In this document: positions 19,541-27,154 of the stretch, one piece after another
How positions within the stretch are numbered: position 1 is the first letter of the stretch
Layout of the letters: each line of letters begins with the position of its first letter
Assembly: GCA_947503685.1 (NCBI GenBank)
Contig: CANNEW010000004.1
Coordinates: 1-32,271, forward strand
DNA length: 32,271 nt
Reading direction: 5' to 3'
Source: Comamonadaceae bacterium
Lineage (GTDB): Bacteria; Pseudomonadota; Gammaproteobacteria; Burkholderiales; Burkholderiaceae_C
Made by a program: the position numbers and the translations under genes
Notes under the pieces: model-generated
What the model was told of the DNA's origin: nothing
What the model saw: the letters and a program-made list of their open reading frames with translations, nothing else
Databases searched by the model: none

Positions 19541-20742
19541 GCACGCTGGCCTATGCTTGGCGCTATTTGTGGGCGCGCCCGATGGCGGCACTGCTCAATG
19601 TCTTGCTGCTAAGTCTGGGTCTGGGCTCCATGACGTTTTTATTGCTGGTGTCGCACCATGTAGAGCGTGCTTTTGATCGCGATCTGGCCGGTATCGACGT
19701 GGTGGTCGGCGCCAAAGGCAGCCCCATGCAATTGATTTTGTCGGGCGTGCTGCACTTGGACGTACCGCCGGGCAATGTGCCCTTGGCGGCGGTCAATGCG
19801 CTTAAGGCAAACCCCCTGGTGGCGCAAGTCATTCCTATCAGCTTGGGCGACAACTTTCAGGGCTACCGGATTGTGGGCAGTTCTACGGCCTACCTGAGCC
19901 ATTACCAGGTCAGCTTGGCGCAAGGGCAGGTGTGGGATGCCCCCATGCAGGTAGTACTGGGCGCCACCGTGGCGCGCACTTTAGGCTTGGGCTTAGGTCA
20001 AAAATTTGCAGGCTCCCATGGCCTGGGCGCAGGCGGCCATGCCCATGGCGATCAGGCCTATACCGTGGTCGGTGTGCTGGCGCCCCATGGCGGCGTGATC
20101 GACCGACTGGTCATCACCGACAGCGCCTCGGTCTGGAAAGTGCACGAAAGCGCGCAGGCTGTAGACGAAGAAGACCGCCAGGCACTGGAAGACGAACGTG
20201 AGGTCACTATGGCCTTGGTGCGCTACACCAGCCCGCTGGCGGCCGTTACCTTCCCGCGCTGGGTGAACACCACTACCGAAATGCAAGCAGCGGCACCGGC
20301 GCTTGAAGTAACGCGCCTGTTGCATATGCTGGGTCTGGGCACGGACGTATTGCGTGCCTTTGCCGGCCTGCTCTTGTTCACGGCTGGCCTGAGTGTGTTT
20401 ATTGCTTTGTGGAATGCAGTGCGCGAGCGCCGTGGCGATTTGGCTTTGCTGCGCATGTTGGGCGCACCAGCCAGCCGGATCGGCCTCTTGTTGATGGCAG
20501 AGGCACTCTGGCTAGCGCTTGTATCCGCGCTGTTCGGCTTGGCCTTGGGTCAAGCCTTTGTGCTGGGCTTGGGTTGGGTGCTAGGCCTGCAAAGCCAGCT
20601 GATGGCCACCGGCTTGCTGTGGCCGCCGACGTTGTGGGTAGTGCCTGTGCTGGCGGCGCTTGTGGCGCTTGGCGCTGCGTTGCTGCCGGTGTGGCAGGCC
20701 TACCAAAGCGATGTTTTACAACTACTTCAAACCAAGGAATAG
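19537..20742 (+). CDS. ABC transporter permease (FtsX/MacB-like)
   Basis: MSTLAYAWRYLWARPMAALLNVLLLSLGLGSMTFLLLV, periplasmic domain, three C-terminal TM segments; His-rich loop GSHGLGAGGHAHGDQ...APHGG; 4-nt overlap with the ATPase. Confidence 0.92.
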   Translation: MSTLAYAWRYLWARPMAALLNVLLLSLGLGSMTFLLLVSHHVERAFDRDLAGIDVVVGAKGSPMQLILSGVLHLDVPPGNVPLAAVNALKANPLVAQVIPISLGDNFQGYRIVGSSTAYLSHYQVSLAQGQVWDAPMQVVLGATVARTLGLGLGQKFAGSHGLGAGGHAHGDQAYTVVGVLAPHGGVIDRLVITDSASVWKVHESAQAVDEEDRQALEDEREVTMALVRYTSPLAAVTFPRWVNTTTEMQAAAPALEVTRLLHMLGLGTDVLRAFAGLLLFTAGLSVFIALWNAVRERRGDLALLRMLGAPASRIGLLLMAEALWLALVSALFGLALGQAFVLGLGWVLGLQSQLMATGLLWPPTLWVVPVLAALVALGAALLPVWQAYQSDVLQLLQTKE

Positions 20743-20745
20743 ACC

Positions 20746-20988
20746 ATGAAAAAAGTATTATTGAGTGCCCTGGCTATGGGCTGCATGCTAGCTTTTGCTG
20801 CCGATAAGCACGGCGATAAAGAACGCCAGGAGGATATTGCCCGCCACCGTGCGATGGCAGCAGCCCACGAAGGTGCGGCCAAATGCTTGGAGGCCGGCAA
20901 GAAGGAAAGCGCTTGCGAGGCTGAGTTGCAAGCCGCATGCAAAGGGCTGGCGATAGGCAAAATGTGCGGTATGAAGCACCAGCATTAA
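20746..20988 (+). CDS. Small secreted four-cysteine protein, function unknown
   Basis: MKKVLLSALAMGCMLAFA signal peptide, mature ADKHGDKERQEDIARHRAMAAAHEGAAKCLEAGKKESACEAELQAACKGLAIGKMCGMKHQH; begins 3 nt after the permease stop. Confidence 0.82.
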   Translation: MKKVLLSALAMGCMLAFAADKHGDKERQEDIARHRAMAAAHEGAAKCLEAGKKESACEAELQAACKGLAIGKMCGMKHQH

Positions 20989-21030
20989 AGTTTTGATATT
21001 TTTCGTTACGCGCGTTGTCCAAGGAGTTGG

Positions 21031-21595
21031 TATGAAAATTATGTTTTTGAAGCGCTATGTAGCCGGGGCTTGTGCCGCCTGCTTGGCCCTGTCGTCCATG
21101 AGCCCCGCGTTTGCACAATCGACGCCTGCACCGGGCGCCTCGGCCCCGAGCGTGCCCACCCCGGCCGCAGTGGTCCCCATGGGAACCGGTGCGGGGGAGC
21201 ACGGAGCCAACAGCCCGTTTGCGCCCTTGCAGCCGCGTGCAGATGTTGTGCCCTGGTCAGTGCTGACCGATGTCAAAACCAAAACGGTGAAGAGCCGTAT
21301 CCTGCCCGTGTTCGGGTCTGTGCAACAAGGCTTGAACCAGAAAACCCAGCGCATTCAAGGCTTCATGATGCCGCTGGACCCCGGCGAGAAGCAGCGCCAT
21401 TTTTTAATCAGCTCGGTGCCTTTGACCTGCTCTTTTTGCCTGCCTGGCGGACCCGAGAGCATGGTGGAAGTGACTACCAAAACGCCGGTACGCTATTCCA
21501 TGGAGCCGGTGGTGATAGAGGGCAAATTTGCTGTGCTGGCCGATGACCCCTATGGCATGTACTACCGCATGACGGACGCGGTAGCGGTGAAGTAA
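21031..21595 (+). CDS. DUF3299-like exported protein
   Basis: MKIMFLKRYVAGACAACLALSSMSPAFAQ signal peptide; KSRILPVFGSVQQGLNQKTQRIQGFMMPLDPGEKQRHFLISSVPLTCSFCLPGGPESMVEV; ATG at 21031 preceded by AAGGAG. Confidence 0.78.
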
Positions 21596-21825
21596 AGCTT
21601 TAGCTAAACAGCGCTGCCCACGGCGTGCAGCAGAGTCGCCAAAGGCGCAGCGCTTTGGGCTGCGCTCGGTGTACCAGTGCAGTCCTTCTTTCGATACTAG
21701 CGGCAAGACGTTTACTGTAAAGGCACTTGTTTGCAGCGGTTTTGATACGGGTCAATCAATCCTTGGCTGGAGTTCAGATCCGTCTTTTGGAGCCAAGGCC
21801 AGCGGATCTTGCAGAGAGCCTAAGC

Positions 21826-22647
21826 CTATGCACGCGATTCTCTCCATGCCTGCAGCCAGCCTAAACCCTGTGATGTTGCGCCGGGTAAGGCGCCGCGCGT
21901 GGGGCGGTATTCGCAGCCCACCCAGCCCTCCCAGCCGCATTGGGCGCTTAGCGCATCTATCAGGTCAAACAGATAGGGGTAGTTCAGTTCGCCAACCGAT
22001 GGCTCCTGCCGCTCGGGCACCCCGGCGATTTGTAGATGGCCGACGCGGCCTGTGGGCAGGTAGTGGCGCAGCTTGCTGGCCACATCGCCTTCCATGACCT
22101 GGCAGTGGTAAAGATCGAACTGGACTTTCAGGTTGGGCGCGCCAAGAGCCTGCACGATCTGGTGCGCCGCTTCCTGGCGATTTAAGAAATAGCCCGGCAT
22201 ATCTCGGGTATTGATGGGCTCGATCAGCACGTCGATGCCCGCTGGCTGCGCGGCTTCAGCGGCCCATTGCAAATTCGCTTCATAGGTTTTTTGTAGAGCA
22301 TCCGGGGCGGCTGAAGGAGGCGCAATGCCGGCCATCACATGCACGCGCGGGCAGCCGAGCGCTGCTGCGTACTCCAGTGCCTTGGCAAAGCCTTCGCGAA
22401 ACTCGGCTTCGCGTCCGGGCAGGCAGGCCAGGCCGCGCTCACCGGCGTCCCAATCGCCTGGGGGTGCGTTAAACAGCACTTGTTGTAAGCCATGGTCTTG
22501 CAAACGTTGTTGCAGTGCGGTGGCGGAAAACGCATAGGGAAATAAATACTCCACCGCGCTAAAGCCGTCTTGCGCGGCGGCGGGGAAGCGGTCTAAAAAA
22601 GCATGCTCTGGGTAGAGCATGGACAGGTTGGCGGCAAAGCGGGGCAT
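21826..22647 (-). CDS. hyi: Hydroxypyruvate isomerase-family TIM barrel
   Basis: [40 protein letters not shown]...[25 protein letters not shown]...[13 protein letters not shown]. Confidence 0.88.
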   Translation of the reverse strand: MPRFAANLSMLYPEHAFLDRFPAAAQDGFSAVEYLFPYAFSATALQQRLQDHGLQQVLFNAPPGDWDAGERGLACLPGREAEFREGFAKALEYAAALGCPRVHVMAGIAPPSAAPDALQKTYEANLQWAAEAAQPAGIDVLIEPINTRDMPGYFLNRQEAAHQIVQALGAPNLKVQFDLYHCQVMEGDVASKLRHYLPTGRVGHLQIAGVPERQEPSVGELNYPYLFDLIDALSAQCGWEGWVGCEYRPTRGALPGATSQGLGWLQAWRESRA

Positions 22648-22686
22648 GCGGGCGGGCTTGCGGCAATGACCGGAACGCGCTGCCGT

Positions 22687-23331
22687 TTAAGGCGCCAGGC
22701 GCTGGCGCAGCCATCCGCCGCCGGAGCCACCCTCTAGCCGGTATTGCAGCCGGTCATGCAAGCGGCTTTTGCGCCCTTGCCAAAACTGCCAGTTGTCGGG
22801 CCGCAGACGGTAGCCGCCCCAATGCGGCGGGCGCGGCGGGTTCAGCAAAAACTGCGCGGCGTATTTGGCCGCATTGGCCACCAGTACGCCGCGCCCGCTA
22901 ATCACCTGGCTTTGCGGCGAGGCCCAAGCGCCTATGCGTGAATCTAGCGGGCGGCTGGCATAGTAGGCATCCGCCTCCAGGTCGCTTACTTTTTCCACCC
23001 GGCCTTCGATCCGCACCACGCGCTCTAGCTCCACCCAATGAAATTGCAGCGCAGCAAACGGGTTAGCCGCCAGTTCTTGTCCCTTGCGGCTTTCAAAATT
23101 GGTGTACCAGACAATGCCTTGCGCGTCATAGCCTTTGATCAGCACCACCCGCGTCGAGGGCCGCAAGTCGCTGCCTACGGTGGCCAGCGTCATGGCATTG
23201 GGCTCGGGTACTTGGGCGGCGATGGCCTCGTTCAGCCACTGTTCAAACTGGGATAAAGGGTTGGACTGCGAAGCGCTTTCGTCCAGTTCGGCGCGTTCGT
23301 AGCTTTTGCGTAAATCGGCGATAGAGCTCAT
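22687..23331 (-). CDS. pdxH: Pyridoxamine 5'-phosphate oxidase
   Basis: [37 protein letters not shown]...[42 protein letters not shown]...WLRQRLAP. Start at ATG 23331; the 23499 start is an overextension. Confidence 0.95.
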   Translation of the reverse strand: MSSIADLRKSYERAELDESASQSNPLSQFEQWLNEAIAAQVPEPNAMTLATVGSDLRPSTRVVLIKGYDAQGIVWYTNFESRKGQELAANPFAALQFHWVELERVVRIEGRVEKVSDLEADAYYASRPLDSRIGAWASPQSQVISGRGVLVANAAKYAAQFLLNPPRPPHWGGYRLRPDNWQFWQGRKSRLHDRLQYRLEGGSGGGWLRQRLAP

Positions 23332-23516
23332 GGCGGCAGTATACGGAGCCGCTCCTGCGCCGGTACCTCCGCCGCGCGCGCTGCTGTGACCGCGCCAAGC
23401 GCCCATCAATTGATTACGACTGCCGCGTACACCGATCAACGTGCCCAAACCCGCATCGCAAGCTTTCGCACCAACACCCCTATCCGGCCTAAAAAACAAA
23501 ATTGGCTGTTTAGGCT

Positions 23517-23544
23517 CCCCTTCACCCCGGCGGGGGTGAAGGGG
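23517..23544. repeat. Perfect 12-bp inverted repeat (hairpin) between pdxH and edd
   Basis: CCCCTTCACCCC-GGCG-GGGGTGAAGGGG. Confidence 0.75.
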
Positions 23545-23641
23545 CGGGGGGGAAGCGGGGGGTAAACCGATATCCCGGTAATTCAGTAACCAGCCCGTAA
23601 CGAATCACCAATGAGAAGTGGAAAAATGCGTTACCATCCAT

Positions 23642-23660
23642 TATGTAATTTTGTTACATA
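23642..23660. promoter_or_regulatory. HexR-like operator upstream of edd
   Basis: TATGTAA-TTTTG-TTACATA, perfect 7-5-7 inverted repeat with core TGTAATTTTGTTACA resembling the reported HexR motif TGTAATwwwATTACA; overlaps a TATACT -10-like element at 23659-23664. Confidence 0.6.
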
Positions 23661-23680
23661 TACTGGTTACACCGCCCACC

Positions 23681-25537
23681 ATGCCACTCCATCCCCGCAT
23701 CCAGTCGGTTACCGACAGCATCATCGCCCGCAGCGCACCCACCCGCAGCGCTTACCTGGCCCAGGTCGATGCCATGGCCCAGCGACCGCCGGGCGCGCAG
23801 CGCATGGGCTGCGCCAATGTGGCGCATGCCTTTGCCGCCATGGAGCCTGCCGACAAGCGCCGCGCTAGCGCCCTGGACAAAGTGCAAGTGATCGGGCATC
23901 GCGCGCCCAATATCGCCATCATCAACGCCTACAACGACATGCTCTCGGCCCACGCGCCCTTGCAGCATTACCCCGACATCATCAAACACGAAGCCCGCCA
24001 GTGGGGCGCTACCGCGCAGGTCGCCGGTGGCGTGCCCGCGATGTGTGACGGCGTGACCCAGGGCACCGCCGGCATGGAGCTCAGCCTGTTCTCGCGCGAC
24101 GCGATTGCCATGGCCACGGCGGTATCGCTCAGCCACGACATGTTTGACTGCGCGCTGATGCTGGGCGTGTGCGACAAGATTGTTCCTGGCCTCTTGATAG
24201 GCGCATTGCACTTTGGGCATTTGCCCACCGTGTTTGTGCCGGCCGGGCCCATGACTTCGGGCTTGCCCAATAAAGAAAAAGCCAAGGTGCGCGAACAAGC
24301 TGCGCTGGGGCTGGTGGACCGCGCCGAGTTGCTGCAAGCCGAGTCTGCCGCCTACCACGGCGAAGGCACTTGCACTTTTTACGGTACGGCCAATAGCAAC
24401 CAAATGCTGCTCGAAGCCATGGGCCTGCATGTGCCGGGCACTGCGTTTGTGAACCCCGGCGCCTCTATGCGTGAGCAACTGACGCGCGAGGCAGCGCGCA
24501 CCGTGCTGGGCCACAGCGAAGGCACCGCGAGCGTTGTTGCATGCCCCCCGATTGGCCGCGTGGTGGACGAGCGCTGCATCGTCAACGCCATGGTCGCTTT
24601 GCTAGCCACCGGCGGCTCGACCAACCATTTAATTCATTGGGTGGCCGTTGCCCGTGCGGCGGGCATCATCATCGACTGGGACGATTTTTCCGCGCTTTCA
24701 GATGTAGTGCCCACGCTCACCCGCGTCTATCCCAACGGCAGCGCCGACGTCAACCAATTCCAGGCAGCCGGTGGCCCCGGATATGTGATACGCGAACTGT
24801 TGGACGCGGGATTGCTTCACGCTGATGCGTTGACAGTGCGCCCTGGTGGATTGCGTGAATTCACCCGTATTGCGCAGGCGGACGCCCAAGGGGCACTGGC
24901 CTGGCGTGATGCTGGTGCGAGTGGCGACCTGTCGGTGGTGCGGCCGGCAGCCGAGCCTTTCAATGCCAGTGGTGGTTTAAAGCTCTTGCAAGGCAAGCTG
25001 GGGCGCAGCGTGATGAAAGTGTCTTCCGTGCCCGAAGAACGCCACATCGTGCAAGCGCCCTGTCGTGTATTTGCATCGCAAGAAGAATTGCATGCTGCCT
25101 TTCAGGCCGGCGAATTGGACCGTGACGTGGTCTGCGTGGTGCGTTGGCAAGGGCCGCAAGCCAATGGCATGCCCGAACTGCACAAGCTCACGCCCCCCTT
25201 GGCCATCCTACAAAACAAAGGCTATGAAGTGGCCCTGGTGACCGATGGGCGCATGAGTGGTGCATCGGGCAATGTGCCCGCCGCCATCCATGTATCGCCC
25301 GAGGCCGCAGCCGGGGGACCACTGGCCAAGCTGCAGGACGGCGACGTCATTCGTGTGGACGCGGTCACGGGCAGCCTGGACGTGCTGGTGGACGCAGCAC
25401 AATGGGAAGCCCGGCCCACCGCCACCATGCCCGCCGCCTTGCGAGCGGCCAACGGCCTAGGCATGGGGCGCGAGCTGTTTGCCGGCATGCGGCGCAATGC
25501 GCTGGCGGCCGAGCAGGGCGCTTGCAGCTGGCTTTAA
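23681..25537 (+). CDS. edd: Phosphogluconate dehydratase (Entner-Doudoroff)
   Basis: [30 protein letters not shown]...; [78 protein letters not shown]. Start ATG 23681 (listed 23618 is upstream). Confidence 0.96.
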   Translation: MPLHPRIQSVTDSIIARSAPTRSAYLAQVDAMAQRPPGAQRMGCANVAHAFAAMEPADKRRASALDKVQVIGHRAPNIAIINAYNDMLSAHAPLQHYPDIIKHEARQWGATAQVAGGVPAMCDGVTQGTAGMELSLFSRDAIAMATAVSLSHDMFDCALMLGVCDKIVPGLLIGALHFGHLPTVFVPAGPMTSGLPNKEKAKVREQAALGLVDRAELLQAESAAYHGEGTCTFYGTANSNQMLLEAMGLHVPGTAFVNPGASMREQLTREAARTVLGHSEGTASVVACPPIGRVVDERCIVNAMVALLATGGSTNHLIHWVAVARAAGIIIDWDDFSALSDVVPTLTRVYPNGSADVNQFQAAGGPGYVIRELLDAGLLHADALTVRPGGLREFTRIAQADAQGALAWRDAGASGDLSVVRPAAEPFNASGGLKLLQGKLGRSVMKVSSVPEERHIVQAPCRVFASQEELHAAFQAGELDRDVVCVVRWQGPQANGMPELHKLTPPLAILQNKGYEVALVTDGRMSGASGNVPAAIHVSPEAAAGGPLAKLQDGDVIRVDAVTGSLDVLVDAAQWEARPTATMPAALRAANGLGMGRELFAGMRRNALAAEQGACSWL

Positions 25538-25555
25538 TTTTTGAAGGACAGGACC

Positions 25556-26194
25556 ATGACGCACAGCTCTTTAACCTCCTTGCAAGTGATGCAAGACGCG
25601 CCCGTGATTCCGGTCATCGTACTGAACGATGTGGCCCACGCCGTGCCCGTGGCACGCGCCTTGGTGGAGGGCGGCATTCGCATGTTGGAAGTGACGCTGC
25701 GCACTCCGCAAGCGCTGGCCTGCATTGAAGCGATCGCCAAGGCCGTGCCCGAGGCAGTGGTCGGCGCGGGCACCTTGCGCTCTAAAGCCGATGCGCAGGC
25801 CGCGGCCAATGCAGGCGCGCGCTTCGCAGTAAGCCCCGGCTACACCACCGCGCTAGGCGCCGCCTGCCGCGACCTGGGCCTGCCTTTGTTGCCCGGCGTG
25901 GCCACCGGCGGCGAAATCATGGCCGCGAAGGAGGACGGTTTTGGCGCGCTGAAGTTTTTCCCCGCCCTGCAAGCGGGTGGCAGCGCCATGCTCAAGGCCT
26001 GGAGCGGGCCATTTTTTGATGTGAAGTTCTGCCCCACGGGAGGCATCAGCCTACAAAACGCCCCCGACTTCCTGGCCCTGCCCAATGTGCTGTGCGTAGG
26101 CGGTTCCTGGTTGGTGCCCGCCGCCGCCTTGGCACAGAGCGACTGGGCACGCATCACGACGCTGGCGCGCCAGGCGGTTGCGCTCAGGGTTTAG
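25556..26194 (+). CDS. eda: 2-dehydro-3-deoxy-phosphogluconate (KDPG) aldolase
   Basis: MTHSSLTSLQVMQDAPVIPVIVLNDVAHAVPVARALVEGGIRMLEVTLRT...VGAGTLR...FGALKFFPALQAGG...FCPTGGIS; RBS AAGGACAGGA. Confidence 0.96.
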   Translation: MTHSSLTSLQVMQDAPVIPVIVLNDVAHAVPVARALVEGGIRMLEVTLRTPQALACIEAIAKAVPEAVVGAGTLRSKADAQAAANAGARFAVSPGYTTALGAACRDLGLPLLPGVATGGEIMAAKEDGFGALKFFPALQAGGSAMLKAWSGPFFDVKFCPTGGISLQNAPDFLALPNVLCVGGSWLVPAAALAQSDWARITTLARQAVALRV

Positions 26195-26356
26195 CAGTTT
26201 GCCTGCCAGTGGGCGGCGGGGTTTTTGGCCCCACTGCCTTGGGTTGACCAAAGGACGCCATCATGATTTTGCCGATGTGAGCGCTTGGATGGCGCCGGCT
26301 TTGGCTGGTTTGGCATACCCTAGGCCTTTGCGCATGGTGCAGTGCACTAGGTTCAA

Positions 26357-26374
26357 TCTAGATAGATAGCTAGA
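26357..26374. promoter_or_regulatory. Candidate toxin-antitoxin operator
   Basis: TCTAGATAGATAGCTAGA: imperfect palindrome (arms TCTAG/CTAGA) with TAGA repeats, about 55 nt upstream of the antitoxin, next to TAATAT / TACAAT -10-like hexamers. Confidence 0.4.
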
Positions 26375-26428
26375 TAATATTGTTTTCGCCTACAATGCGC
26401 TACCTAAATTCGCTCCGGAGTCATCCCC

Positions 26429-26659
26429 TTGCAAGTTCAATTGGCCGAAATCAAAAACAAAATGTCCGAATATGTCCGGGCCGTTCAGAACGGAAGCACC
26501 TTTGAAATCACGGTGCGTGGCGTACCCGTGGCCATGCTGATGCCCATCGCCAAGCCTGCCAGCAAATCCGGCTTTCACGCCCGTGTGTTGGCTCTCACGG
26601 CTACACCCGGTGCGCCAAAGTTAGACGTCATGGCGGCGTTGCAAGAGGGTCGCAAGTGA
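26429..26659 (+). CDS. Type II antitoxin, Phd/YefM-like
   Basis: MQVQLAEIKNKMSEYVRAVQNGSTFEITVRGVPVAMLMPI; TTG start; 4-nt overlap with the toxin gene. Confidence 0.85.
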   Translation: MQVQLAEIKNKMSEYVRAVQNGSTFEITVRGVPVAMLMPIAKPASKSGFHARVLALTATPGAPKLDVMAALQEGRK

Positions 26660-27087
26660 AGCTCGTTGTGGATAACTCCGTGGCGATGCGATGGTTGTTT
26701 ACAGACGGCTCAGAGGCGGATCGACACTATGCCAGCGAGGTGGCGGCCATGGTTGAAACCTCAGAGGTTCATGTGCCTGCCCTGTTTGTCACCGAGGCCG
26801 CCCATGTCATTTCGCGTGCATTGAAAGTGGGGGTGATCACCCCACAAGAATGTGAATCCCGGTTTGATCTGCTCAATGCCATGCAAGCAAGCATTGATCC
26901 AATGGAATCCATGCATTCAGCCATGCCACTGACTATCAAAGCATTTGATGAGGGGCTTTCAGCCTACGATGCCAGCTATTTGCTGTTGGCCAAAAAACTG
27001 GGCTGCCCGCTTGCAACGCTTGACAAGGACTTACGTCGGGCGGCAAAAAACTGTGGCGTTCCGATTGCCGGGGACTTTGCTTATTAA
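26656..27087 (+). CDS. Type II toxin, PIN-domain ribonuclease (VapC-like)
   Basis: MKLVVDNSVAMRWLF...EVHVPALFVTEAAHVI...AYDASYLLLAKKLGCPLATLDKDL; conserved PIN acidic residues; GTG start. Confidence 0.9.
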   Translation: MKLVVDNSVAMRWLFTDGSEADRHYASEVAAMVETSEVHVPALFVTEAAHVISRALKVGVITPQECESRFDLLNAMQASIDPMESMHSAMPLTIKAFDEGLSAYDASYLLLAKKLGCPLATLDKDLRRAAKNCGVPIAGDFAY

Positions 27088-27154
27088 GCCGATCGAAAAG
27101 TCATAAGCACCGCGCTTTACCAGCGCAATAGCCTTCAGGCTGTACCCTATCTTG

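Noticed and set aside
23332-23499. N-terminal extension of PdxH
   Set aside because: Sequence before [16 protein letters not shown] is not PdxH-like; ATG 23331 fits family N-termini.
23654-24514. 286-aa ORF antisense to edd
   Set aside because: Opposite-strand shadow of a strongly conserved enzyme; composition (Gly/His/Arg rich) not protein-like.
26207-26236. CAGTGGG...CCCACTG hairpin after eda as a terminator
   Set aside because: Seven-bp stem with a 16-nt loop and no following T-run; too weak to call.
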